From: Triops longicaudatus | Taxonomy: Eukaryota > Arthropoda > Branchiopoda > Notostraca > Triopsidae | Assembly: GCA_022885665.1 (NCBI GenBank) | Contig: JAGQDJ010000039.1 | Coordinates: 248,001 to 312,000, forward strand | Direction: 5' to 3' | Length of the DNA: 64,000 nt | In this document: in pieces, positions 12,335 to 22,409 of the stretch | How positions within the stretch are numbered: the stretch's first letter is position 1 | How the letters are laid out: each line of letters starts with the position of its first letter | Notes under the pieces: generated by a model | Told to the model about the DNA's origin: nothing | Seen by the model: only the letters and a program-made list of their open reading frames with translations | Databases searched by the model: none | Program-made: the position numbers and the translations under genes

Positions 12335-14098
12335 GAGGGAGACTCCTTTCGAAACTCTTCTAATATTTGTCACTGTGGGCCTCCTTATCTTTTTGGAATT
12401 AGTGCCACGAGAATGATAAATTAGCAGTTCGGGACTCTAGTTAGTTACTTTCGTTTCCTCCCCGAAGGTGAAATAGAGTAGAATATTGTAAATGGAAAAG
12501 TGTAACAGAATGGGGAAATGAAACATTGGGATCTCAGCCGCAATTAATTTTTCGGGGTGAGATTGATAACAATTTGTAATATAAAACCCCAGCTTCTAAG
12601 AGGGTTGACGGGGGTAGAAAAGGACGAGTTGGAAATTTATTGCCTTTCCGTACGGCAAAGGTAAAGGCGACCTCCCATTTTTTCTCGCTTTGCTTCTGCT
12701 TTTTCTTAGGCGGCTTAACGTTGAAATGTCTAACTTTAGCTACCCAATTTCGCTATCAATTTTTTCCCTTCACTTTTTAATAATTTCATTCGGGGAGGGC
12801 GAAGGTACAGAAAAGAAAAACGGTAACGAAGAAGAACCGAGTTGAGGATGGAACTCAGGATGTGTATAATGGAAGAAAAAGTTCATAATAAAATGGGTGG
12901 CAGCAACAGCAGCTTACGGGGTGAACGAAAAAATAAAAAAAAAAAACATGTTACTACCTTTTATGTATTAAGCGGAAAAAAAAAGGGAAAAAAGTAGACG
13001 AAGTAGATAAATTCCCGGTGCCGTGGCAGCTTCTTCCTTTGCCGCCGCTTGATAGGAACGACGCAACGACGTCCATGCACGCAAACCCCTTTTCTTTTGA
13101 TTGTTGTACTGCCTGCATGGCTTCTTTTCTTGCCTTTTTTTACCTCCTTACACTGCGTCTTGTCTTTTTTTAACTTCGTTGCTTGTATATGAGAGCCTAG
13201 AATTGTTATGTATTAGGATATACTCCACTTATGAAGAGTATTCTGGCTACGTCAGGTCCTGCATTTATACTCGTATATTTCAAATTTACCTCAAGCGAAC
13301 AGATCCGAAGAATATTTAATCCTTAATAGAGAATGCTTAATGTAAATGTACATGTGAATCCTTAATGTACGTTATAACTAATCAAGTCCATGTATTCAAC
13401 ATCTTACACTAAATAGCTCAGTTCATTTTCCAACGTTTTTGCAGGCTTGTCCTCCCGCTTTCTTCCATGAAGAAAGCGAAATAAGGCTTGCTTATCTAAA
13501 TTTCCCAATCGTGTTAATATCGTAAGACAAAGGGTCTGGTTTGATATTATTTATGAAATATTTGAATTTTTCTGCATTGTTGTAACGCTTTACTCATGCA
13601 CCTTGCTGCATTGTTCACTGTTCACATCCGTTTGGACCGAAATGCCGAAAATTTAGTTGCCTCCAAGAGGTTCTTCTTAAGCTTTTATTTTAAATTTTCT
13701 ACAGAAACCTTTCCTAGCGTAAAGATTTCTGTTTTATTTACTTTCAAAGTTGAAATTAAGTTGAAAAATTAATAGTAAAAAATAACAATGCAGCGAAATG
13801 GTACAGGACAGGAATTTTTGTTTCTTCAAATACCATCAGGATATCGACACACTCCATCTTCTCGCAATCGTAAACGGCGGTCAAAACGTCATCAGGATCA
13901 TGGCACGCGGTTCGCCAAGATGGCGGCATGTGACAATCGATCAAGTGTGGGGTATGACATACATGTATTGTAATTGTCTTTTCCCTGTTTTTAGTGTATT
14001 CAATAAGCCAACCAAGACCCATTTTTTTTAATCTTTAAAAAGACTCATTTTTTTCCGTTTTCCAGGGAAGTTAGGTTGATAAATCTTACGCTTTCCAG

Positions 14099-14197
14099 TG
14101 TTCGACCTTCCTGAATGTGTAACGCTAGGTTCCTGTTGTGATTTGTACAGTGAAGGTCACCGAGTAACTTATTCCAGCAAAAACGGAGCCCGAGAAG
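14099..14197 (+). CDS. Candidate 99-bp internal exon, unknown product
   Basis: The acceptor ACGCTTTCCAG ends at 14098 and the donor CGAGAAG|GTGAAC begins at 14198. The 99-bp segment starts and ends in phase 1, so it could be skipped without changing frame. The 32 residues read like an extracellular or cysteine-containing domain (FDLPECVTLGSCCDLYSEGH, then RVTYSSKNG). The same frame runs on past the donor to a stop at 14280, but with lower-quality composition. No neighbouring exon with matching phase was identified, so this is an isolated candidate. Confidence 0.33.
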
Positions 14198-15091
14198 GTG
14201 AACTAGAAGCTTTTGGCTTACTATGCTTCCTTATTTTTGTTTCTTTTCCCAAACGAAATTTTAATTTAAAATGCAAATAACTTCTGATACAAGCCACATT
14301 ATGGGTCCTAGAGCCGTCCAAGACTCCCGTCCGGTTAGGGTTTGCATGATTGGTAATAAGGGGGGTTTCTGGTTCGAGCGCGGGAGAGTGTTGGTAAAAG
14401 GTTACCCTTTCGGGGTGGAAGGAGGGTTAAAGGGACAGGAAACAATAATAATAAGGTAAAAATTCATCAGGTAGTCTCGGTGGTGTCATGTGTTGTGTAT
14501 AAGGCTCTTCAGGGGGTTTCGAGGAGCAAGAGTCGAAAGAGCAAAGCGCACCTGAGATGGATGAGGGCTACGGACTGTCTAGTTTAACTACTTTTTCCTC
14601 TCGTTCGACACACAACCACCAGTCTGTCCATTTGGACTGAGTTTGGGGGCGAAAGTACGCGAAAGAGAAGGTTTTAGTGGGGCAGTGACAGGCTTTTCGG
14701 ACAGTACGCAGGCCCACAGTCACTGCTTTGTGTCCAGGATGCGGTTAGAGAAGACCGTTTCTACACATGCACCGCGGTGCAATCACCTGTCACCTCGATG
14801 GAGCATTGGGAGTTGGTCTTCTTTCTGCTGGTTCACTCTTACCTGTCTCATGAATTGATGCATCGCCCCACGGAGGGCCAGAGAATTTTTCGAACCGGGA
14901 CTAGACCATCATCTGGTTCATCATGTTTTCGAGGAATCGGAACCAAAGGCGCTGGGAGTTAAGGATTTCAATGACCCTCGTTTACTTCTATCCCCCAAAA
15001 GGGTCAAGAGGGACTGACACGATCCCTCAGCACAGGGCCAACTCCATCGTGTCACCAAGCTTTGGCGCGATTATATGGATAACGCTACTTA
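14198..15091. other. GC-richer non-coding stretch
   Basis: The DNA is noticeably less AT-rich, with overlapping chance frames of 60-70 codons on the plus strand (14271-14459, 14643-14858, 14777-14962). None has both good splice borders and protein-like composition. It ends at the inverted-repeat element that starts at 15092. Confidence 0.5.
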
Positions 15092-16058
15092 GGCTGTGTT
15101 TCCACTACCATCTAAACCCGTGTTAAAGGGCAAAAGTAGCACGAATAAGCTAATACAACTGTTTCCACCAAGCAAAGTCGTGCTACAAGTCATGTCAGCT
15201 AGCACCACTTTGATTCTATGTTAGACCTCTCAGTTTGCTGTTGAACGCGTTTCGCACACGGGTGGGGCTAAGCATAATGTCTACAACGCAAATATTTATG
15301 ATAAACAAGTAACTTACTTTTTAATTATCCGTATACACATAATTACTGGATGTGTACTGAAATATGTGTTTATGGGAGAAGTTTCCGCCTCCGAAGCTAA
15401 GTTTAACGTGATTAGTGTTTCAAAAACTTTTTTTTTTATTCCGCGAATTTCGTTATGCTTCTTTGGCTTTACTTTTGAATTTAGGGACATTGTGCACTAG
15501 ATCACCTTGCTATTTCGCATAGTTTTAGTCTATGTTAGTGTGCCTGTTCCTTCACTTCGTGTTTGAATACAATGATCTAATAAAAAGTGTATGTGTCTAT
15601 CATTCATCTAGATTACTTATTGTACCTTTTGCATTGTATTCTGCTGTGAGCAGTCTCAGTTCTTTCATAATTTAAGTAATAGATTATTTGAGAAAATGTA
15701 GGATACAAAAGAAAAGTAATTTCAATAAGTCAAAAATGGCAAAAAGTAATTTTAAATGAGTTTATTATTCATTTGTGAAGAACGGAAGACTAAATTTCAG
15801 CTTACATCTATTATTTTATGGCAGAACACTATGTATTTAATATCTTCTTTCGCTAGAAAGGGCATTTGCTTACAAGTTTTCTTCTGTAATATGAATTCAT
15901 AGGGTTTGATAAAGCGATTTATACGCTCAATCGACAGGCGATATCAATTTCAACCTCAACAAGATTACTAGTTTTGTGTGCCAGTGGAAACACGTGTTGG
16001 ATTCCCACGTGCTACAGTTTGCACAACACTAGGGTTAGGTTAGCAGTGGAAAATCAAC
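15092..16058. mobile_element. Non-autonomous inverted-repeat element (about 0.97 kb)
   Basis: The left end reads GGCTGTGTTTCCACTACCA followed by AACCCGTGTT and AAAAGTAGCACG. The reverse complement of the right end reads TTTCCACTGCTAACC followed by AACCCTAGTGTT and AAACTGTAGCACG. The similarity continues inward through a second TGTTTCCA block (GTTTCCACCA at 15161 and GTTTCCACTG on the right arm), giving imperfect inverted arms of about 75-90 bp. The interior is AT-rich with no transposase frame. This is the structure of a MITE-like or deleted DNA transposon. The outermost bases of the right end have drifted (GGAAAATCAAC), so exact ends and target duplication cannot be fixed. Confidence 0.75.
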
Positions 16059-16450
16059 TTTATTGAAAGCTTCTATTGTATACCGAAACTTTTAGGGTCT
16101 GCTCACACCAAGTGCCAAGTATCTGTGCTTTGCCGTCTATGACAATGCCCGATTGACGTTATGGTGCCTATACTACATGTGACACTTTTTTTAGTACTTA
16201 CAACCAACGTGAGTATTTGCTCTTTGCTGGCTTATGCTTTGAATACATACACAAATCTAATACATAAGGTATCGAAACATGTTACTCTTAATGTTAATAT
16301 ATGGAAATAGCTGATTTTAGAAATGACTCGTGCGCATTTTAAATGGTTCGTTATGAATCAGTATTGTTAATTTAACAATTAGCAGGGTCAGTAAGAACAA
16401 ACATGTTCAACTCATTTGAATGCTACAAAGACACCAACAACGGACAAATT

Positions 16451-16837
16451 TTAATTCGGAAGTTGAACCACAAAGTTCTCACTGCAGTTGGACTGTCGAC
16501 CTAGGACCCATCGTAAGGTGGAACGGTGGAATGCCAAGCGACAGCGACCGTCGTATGTCGGAGAGCATTTGGGTGCTTGAAAGTTTCTTTTTTGGAGTGA
16601 CTGTTGATTGAATGGGCGTAACCCTCTCGCCAAGTTTTCCGTGAAGGAATCGCTGGGTGGACAAAAAATGTTATTAGCGTTAGTACGAAAGTACATGGCG
16701 TGAGAAAGGAGTCATTTTTTATTACTTAATTACACATTTTTGCGTTACCTTTGTCCGGTTTCGTCGTGGTCTTCAAAGATTGCGTAAAGGGTGGACACAA
16801 TGTGCAAAAAAATCTTTCCCAAGAGTTCACTAGAGAG
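16451..16837 (-). CDS. Candidate two-exon segment with F-box-like motif
   Basis: Exon A is 16837-16749 on the minus strand: acceptor GCTCAGTAG, donor GACAAAG|GTAACG, 89 bp ending in phase 2. Its 29 codons begin LSSELLGKIFLHIV, which resembles the opening of an F-box (LPxELLxxIFxxL) but lacks the usual proline. Exon B starts at 16652 after a good TTTTTTGTCCACCCAG and, in the phase exon A dictates, stays open to TAA at 16451 (66 codons). A competing frame of exon B is also open for about 55 codons and reads at least as well (for example GKLGERVTPIQSTVTP). The plus strand is open over part of exon A too (16751-16933). Phase agreement and the consensus donor support the model, but the F-box label is a guess. 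Confidence 0.35.
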
Positions 16838-17181
16838 CTACTGAGCAAAACTTTAAGGGGGACAGTTGCCGAAGCATTGTTGGCTTTCAAAGGGATAACA
16901 TCCCCAAATGATACTTTAAGGCTTAAAAGTTGACGTTGACGCACCGGGGATCAAGTTATGGAAGGATCGGCGCAGATGCGTGCAAGTTTTTGTGGATGTT
17001 GATGTTGTTTCAAGAGAAGAAAAGAATGCCCATCATCATCCTTGTCATTTTCTGCAGCAGTTAGCCATAAGTCTGAACGCAAGGAGTCAAGATGTTATTA
17101 TGTAAGCAGGTTATTTGTTTCTTTTTAGTTTCTGGGAAAAAAGGGCAAAGGGAAAAGAAAGGAAAGCTGAGGATGGTGCAT

Positions 17182-17603
17182 TTAATGTTGTGAAGCTAAA
17201 AAGCTATAACAAGAACCCAAACTGAGTCTATGAATACGAATGGCCTTCGTTTTCCGCACAGATACATACACATTACTATAAATTGTGAGGTAGTCCAAAA
17301 CGGCGCAACCTTGTTGTCTTTTTTGTTTTCCTATTTTATTATCATTTTTTTCTGGAAATATTTTGAGTCGTAAGTCACTACAGTTTGGAAGCAAAATGAT
17401 ACATTCATCGATTCTTTTAACGTTTCTTTTTATGGGGATAATCGAAACCTTGAGACCGAAATAAGAAAGGAACTGAAGTACGTCACGGATCATTAAAATG
17501 TTAGATATAACGTGAAAATGACACGTTACTGGAAATGTGGTTTCAGGTTTCCGCAAAAAAGGAAAACATAGTGTTTTATGCCACCCTCGAAGTTAAAGTT
17601 AGT
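17182..17603 (-). CDS. Candidate exon or ORF, about 140 codons, unknown product
   Basis: On the minus strand the frame is open from about 17603 to TAA at 17182. The first part is hydrophobic (HFHVISNILMIRDVLQFLSYFG). A basic segment, a leucine/cysteine stretch (DECIILLPNCSDLRLKIF), a lysine-rich linker and a mixed C-terminus follow. CATTTCCAG inside the 5' part could be the true acceptor, in phase 1. No start codon context or promoter is obvious. It lies between the membrane-protein exon at 19.3-19.6 kb and the F-box-like exons at 16.4-16.8 kb, all on the same strand, but no phase-consistent join to either could be made. Its length is near the chance limit. Confidence 0.35.
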
Positions 17604-18495
17604 GTTTCTTCCTAGTGTTTGATTTGTTTGGGGGCTTATTGTAATAATTAAGAATTACTTCGCAACGATGAAGGGACATAATTCTTCTATTTGTAGTGAC
17701 GTTTAGCGCACTTTTTGTTGCGGCGTTGCTTTATTAACAATGTTAATGGTCACTTCTGTACTATATCATAGAGTTGTCAAAGATGGTATGCTAACGATAA
17801 GAATATAATAATAGAGACTTGTTTAATTAAGTTGATTTAAGCCTTCATTACAACTACATAGTGTCAGTTAATTCTCACGGCCTTCTGAGCTTCTGGTTTC
17901 AGTTCGTTAGCTAGTACATACCATTATTAATAATCCTCACGTTTTTCTTGCTCTTTCGCCTTCGTCGTCTCTATTTTTTATTTATAATTGTTTTCTGTCT
18001 TTTCTTTTTTTAAATTATTAAGAATAATTTGCTAACCTGTTTCCTAAACACACCCGTGTCCAGTTGATGGTCCAAATCCAAATAAATGAGAGGCAAATCA
18101 GTCCGTGAATTCACTGCTGGTCGGAGACTTACGTACCAGACTTATTTCCCCTTCTATTTTCAATTGGGCAAAGTATTCATATAAACACGGGAAACGTACG
18201 TCGTTACAGTGTTTCGAAAATTGGCGACAACAATAAAAGTCCGTCGAGTTTCCGAATCAGCTACGTGCAGCTCACGCCACACGATAGATGGCCAACCGAT
18301 ACAAAGAGTGTTTCCCCGCAGCTGCAGTGGAATTTTCGTGATCTCTGCTGCTTATAAATGTCATATTAGGCCATATTATTGAAACTAATTAGCTCAGTGT
18401 AAGAGTAGGCAGAGCTAAATTATGGGACAGTCTTAAAGGCTCGTCGACTCGACTGACACATTGCACTATGGAAATGAAACAACTGAATTTTTTTT
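17604..18495. other. AT-rich non-coding stretch
   Basis: No reading frame, repeat or regulatory signal stood out here. Confidence 0.5.
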
Positions 18496-18572
18496 ATAAT
18501 TATGTTTGTATTCTTTGTCAGTAGGATTTTTCTGAACTACAGTGTAACAAATATGTTCACAAATATTGGCAA
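18496..18572. repeat. 77-bp perfect direct repeat, copy A
   Basis: Identical over all 77 bases to 24955-25031 and in the same orientation, beginning ATAATTATGTTTGTATTC and ending ACAAATATTGGCAA. Read on the minus strand the shared piece has an open frame (ANICEHICYTVVQKNPTDKE). Here it has no splice context: a T-run precedes it and AAT TAT AAA AAA follows. This copy is therefore probably the displaced one. Confidence 0.95.
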
Positions 18573-18685
18573 AAAAACGGTGCTTGAGTTTATAATTAAA
18601 ATACTTTCATTATCGGATATAATACCAGAAAAACACGTTCTCTTAGGAATTCAGTGAGTGAAAGTTTTGTGCAAGTCTATTTTTT

Positions 18686-18700
18686 TGTGTGTGTGTGTGT
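18686..18700. repeat. (TG)7 microsatellite
   Basis: Seven TG units follow a T run. An ordinary dinucleotide repeat. Confidence 0.9.
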
Positions 18701-19019
18701 TTTTGAAAGTAAGGCGCCTTTTTTATGTATTCCTTTATTATCTAGATAGGGTAAGCGTATTTGGTTCCGCTGCGACATTCGACTAATATTACAAGATAAC
18801 GTTGTTTGCAGCTAACTGACGCTCACCTGACGCAATATCTACTAAAACCTTGTCATACTGAAAGTTGCTTCCTCATGGGATAACAAATCAATCAATCAAG
18901 CTCTTGCCAATTAGTCACCGTAGACAAAGGTGTGAATTTTTTTCGTCGCCAAGTAGTGTGGTTTTAAACTAGGATCAGAGCATCTCCTAACGAATGAAGC
19001 GAGGAAATGCTTCAGACCA

Positions 19020-19162
19020 GGCCCGTAGCCAAGATTGCAGTTCGGGGGAGTTTTCGATGTGCAATTTTATTGGACACGTGGTTAACGCCTATGTTCACAA
19101 TTATCTTATTAATTTCTTTGGCGAGGGAGAGTTAGCCCCCCTAACCCCCCTGGTTATAAGCC
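19020..19162. mobile_element. 143-bp MITE with GGCCCGTAGCCA terminus
   Basis: The left end is GGCCCGTAGCCAAGATTGCA followed by a G-rich block. The right end, reverse-complemented, is GGCTTATAACCAGGGGGGTT. The ends are imperfect inverted repeats (GGCYYRTARCCA), each followed inward by a G run. I recall this terminal signature from short elements in cnidarian and other marine invertebrate genomes. It lies about 115 bp past the donor of the minus-strand exon at 19278, that is, in its downstream intron. No target duplication could be picked out. Confidence 0.65.
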
Positions 19163-19277
19163 TACTTCGGTGTGTCGCTCTACGAAAAACGAGGCAATAC
19201 AGATACTTCTCGTCAATTTCTTGCGGTCGAATCCAGATCTAGGTCGTGGAAATTTTCGGCGGTCCAATCTCCATTAC

Positions 19278-19618
19278 CTAATGGATTGCATTCTTCGGAA
19301 CAAAAAGTCGTAGATTTCCATGGCAGTTTGCGGTGCGTTGGAAAGGAAACCTAGGAACATAATTACGTCAGCAGAAGGAACGGCAAAGTCGAACGCTGTC
19401 GATAGCGAAAGTGGTTTAACATTGGCAATGCGCTGCAGCGAAATATGATGCAGTAAAAAGCAATACAAGACGTACATAACATTCCATACCAAGTTGAAGG
19501 TTGCCGTCAAAACCCTGGCCAAGTCTTGCACTTTTAACTCCAGAACTCGTCTTTTTTGTGATTTTGTAGATTCGTGGTAATTGTTTAATACCGTCTCAAT
19601 TTCTCTGCCATTTGTGCC
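19278..19618 (-). CDS. Candidate exon of multi-pass membrane protein, gustatory-receptor-like
   Basis: A 341-bp minus-strand segment lies between acceptor-like GTAATATAG and the good donor CATTAG|GTAATG. It enters in phase 0 and leaves in phase 2, with 113 whole codons. It starts with a hydrophilic basic stretch (NNYHESTKSQKRRVLELKVQ). A leucine-spaced amphipathic part and a strong membrane segment follow (TFNLVWNVMYVLYCFLLHH), then a loop and a second hydrophobic stretch (AFDFAVPSADVIMFLGFL). It ends NAPQTAMEIYDFLFRRMQ. The order (K/R-rich loop, LxxLxxxLxxxFN, TM, loop, TM, then an Ala/Thr/Glu helix) recalls the last third of insect GR and invertebrate GR-like chemoreceptors. The diagnostic TYhhhhhQF end would lie in a missing downstream exon. 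The coding call is better supported than the family. Confidence 0.48.
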
Positions 19619-21868
19619 CTATATTACCTAATAAAAACGTTCGTTACTTAGCAAATTTGCCAGTTGGCGGGTGAAGAGTTTTCTCAATTGGAGGTTCAAT
19701 TGCGCTCATTTCAAGGAGCTTTAATTAGCCATGTTGCCCTGTTGTTAGTGTTCGTATCAGTCCAGATTATTTGTTCTATAAAGAAATTAATGTTTTAGTA
19801 CGAATTACCAACAGGGAAGGATAGAAATCTGTCTCGACAACCAAATCTCCCAAGTAGGAAACCCTTTTTCCAAAAGGGGAAAATTGAGTTCGCTGCCCTG
19901 TGAGAGCTTTTGCCAAAGAGTAAGCGACTCGAGTTATTCTAACAACAATAGCCCCTCAAGTTTTATGTGCGTTGTCGCTGGCACATCTCCACGTTTTCGA
20001 GGGACCCAAACTAAGCTGACGAACGCTCAGGTGCGAGAGAAAGAATGAATAGCTCGTATGTAGAAAGTATGTGTGTCGTCTTAACTTGTACGTATGTGTG
20101 TGTGCAAAAGGCCGAGCGAAAGCCCAGTAGCAGGTCGGTCAACGTTTTTGGGGGGGCTCAGCAGGGAACCATATCATTATCTCCTCTAGTAGCTTTTTCT
20201 CCCTTTTTACCTGGGCGCCAGGGTCTTTTCTTTCGGTTTTTCTGGAGGCTTCCAAGACGACTTTCTAGTTACATGGACTCCCTGACGACTTTACAACTTT
20301 ACTGGCGATGCCCCTTTTGTTAAATTATTCTCTCAGCGCTCTTGGAAAATCCCCGAGTAGCACATACACGACTTGCAAGTCTCCCGCGCTGCGTTTGGCG
20401 CTAGAGCATGACGTAGCGATATATTTTATCTCAACTGTGACTGCTCACTGACTTACTGACTGACTTAGCAAGCCTTTCCACGGCCCATCCAGAATCAGAG
20501 GACCCCGTGGTCTCTGGACAGTTCAGGGGAGAATACGGGAGGGGCGACTGCGTTCTGTTCGTGCGAATCATTCAAGTTAAAGAAGCTTCAATGAGAACAG
20601 CATCGCAGCGTGAAGGTATTGATTCTGACGCGAAAGGAAAGTAAGATGTTCTTTTCCTGTTAGTTTGACAGGGTGGTGATACCAACAACTATATTCGTAA
20701 AAATAAACTCAAATAAACATACTAGAATACAAACTGTTTATCCAAAAACTTAGTAGAGAAATAAAGCATTCACAACGCTAAATAAACGGAAACTCTATAT
20801 AAGACGCTTTCAAGTCGTGAAGTCTTGGTTTGAAATCTGTTGTAACTGGGAGAATACAATTTACGATACGTGAAACAGAAAGCGAAAACGTGAAACGATA
20901 AGAACTCGACTTTTGATGTCATGATTCGCAAAACGGTCTACGGAGATTCGGCTTACGATTACTAGGGACGAGTAAGATTGGTGTTAGTGAAACTGTAGTG
21001 ACAAACTCGCCCAAGTCACAACTCTGTGCTAACTTGTGGCAAAAATGCAGAGGAACTGACGTTAAAGTGAACGGCTGGTATGATGTAAATGTGCTGCACT
21101 GGGTATGAGACACGAATAAAATTGTTGGCTCTCATTTTCAAAATAGTACTGCGCATAATTAAATGTGAGTTAAATAGCTTACCTCCATACAATTAAAAAA
21201 GCTGACAAAGTTTACCTGATACAGAACTTCAACAAAGATTTTTATCTTTGACGGGAAATAATTGTAAATCTACATTACGTACGATGTCTTTTAGATTAAA
21301 GTGTAGTTAAGGTTTCCACAAATTTAAGCCCTTCGCAAGAAAAATCGGGTCTTAACCTGCCGGGTAAAGAAGCCTATTTCGAAAGAGACACTCGTTTGTT
21401 ACGATTTATTTTTATAGAACATAAAATTCACCGTAAGTCATCGCTGCACTATAATTTTAACAAAAAGAGAACAATAATGAAAAAAGACTTGCTCACTGAC
21501 ATGTATAACGAAAAATGTTCCCTTATGGCACACAACAAATTACTCTGGTCAGTTCCGGTCGATTTGTTTTAACGCAGAGTATTTCGGTAAAACTCTGAAA
21601 AAGGGGAAATATTCTGTTGTCCTTAAGCGCTCGATCTTTTTTATTTAGGAGGGGCGGTGTATAATGGAAGTTTAGTGTACAGTACGTACAAGGAGTTACC
21701 TATTATGCTAGGTAGGTTATGTTCCGGAATGTACACTTTGTGTGTGCTGGGGGTGCGATATTTAAGGTCCTAAATTGGGGATGCGGATTGAAAAGCATTG
21801 TTGGAAGCCAAGTGTGCAAGCGGGAAATCATGCTGTGTTCCTAACTTGGCAGGGAGCATGTCCACTTT
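19619..21868. other. Non-coding stretch
   Basis: It carries a 92-codon ATG frame on plus (20045-20323) and a 64-codon frame on minus (20919-21113). Both are at chance length and lack convincing splice borders. A GTACAGTAC motif is at 21677-21685. Nothing else stood out. Confidence 0.5.
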
Positions 21869-22270
21869 ATGCAGGAAAACCAGAGAGAGAAAGAACCTCG
21901 CTTGTCCTCTATTGTAGATTTTTTATATATAAAAAATATACAAGTACCAAAGGCGAAGAAAATCCATCTCTCTTTCACAACGACTGCCAGGGGATCCGCT
22001 GGTAGCAAGAGGGAACTTTACATGACAGTCGAGACAAATGTTGGACGCTGTGAGACGTCCCGGCACCCATTTTTTAATGCTCCGGGTTCTGAAAGTTGCG
22101 GAGCAAGTGCCATTCAAGTTGACTCCCTTTTATACAGGATAACCCTAGAAGAACTTATTAGATTAAATCTTCTTACACCTACCCGCAATACATTGGAAAA
22201 TTGTAAGATATTTAACCCAACTTTTAACGATTTTCCATTCTTTTCTTTCGCGCTTTATATTCAGCAATAA
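21869..22270 (+). CDS. ORF of 133 codons, unknown product
   Basis: ATG at 21869 opens a frame to TAA at 22270, among the longest ATG-started plus-strand frames in the window. The product is hydrophilic at the start (MQENQREKEPRLSSI) and mixed through the middle, and ends aromatic-rich (NDFPFFSFALYIQQ). It has no membrane segment and no recognised motif. No promoter or poly-A signal is clear, and the ORF ends only 15 bp before a transposon-like end at 22285. The minus strand is also open across part of it (22117-21923). A frame this long is expected about once by chance in 64 kb of this composition. Confidence 0.27.
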   Translation: MQENQREKEPRLSSIVDFLYIKNIQVPKAKKIHLSFTTTARGSAGSKRELYMTVETNVGRCETSRHPFFNAPGSESCGASAIQVDSLLYRITLEELIRLNLLTPTRNTLENCKIFNPTFNDFPFFSFALYIQQ

Positions 22271-22284
22271 CTACCTCAGGTTTT

Positions 22285-22375
22285 TGGTAATACAATAAGA
22301 CCTCGCTATTTCCAACTTTCACAGGGACAGGATTTTGCTCGCTAATTTCCCATTATAACGAATAAAAACATTTTA
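22285..22375 (+). mobile_element. Possible pogo/Tigger-like transposon end
   Basis: AATACAATAAGACCTCGCTA and, further in, CCCATTATAACGAATAAA resemble the terminal region of pogo-like elements (ACCTCGNTATNNC ... TTATAACGA). No matching inverted partner was found, so this is a solo or decayed end at best. It lies just upstream of repeat copy 2. Confidence 0.3.
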
Positions 22376-22409
22376 AAAATTACCTTACAGCATGCCGATT
22401 CGGAACCTT

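Larger units (their letters stand above)
7458..14098. other. Long non-coding stretch
   Basis: The part at 7500-8080 is very AT-rich, with many TTCATTAAGT-like words. A small CpG-rich patch at 8101-8165 contains ATGGCGTCGC and a weak donor-like TCCG|GTACGG after eight codons, a conceivable tiny first exon. From 8.2 to 14.0 kb I see AT-rich DNA with short chance frames, pyrimidine-rich tracts at 10.6 and 12.1 kb, and poly-A or poly-T runs. No gene is supported. Confidence 0.5.

Noticed and set aside
20045..20323. 92-codon ATG frame on plus
   Set aside because: Real ATG but low-complexity composition and no promoter, donor partner or poly-A signal.
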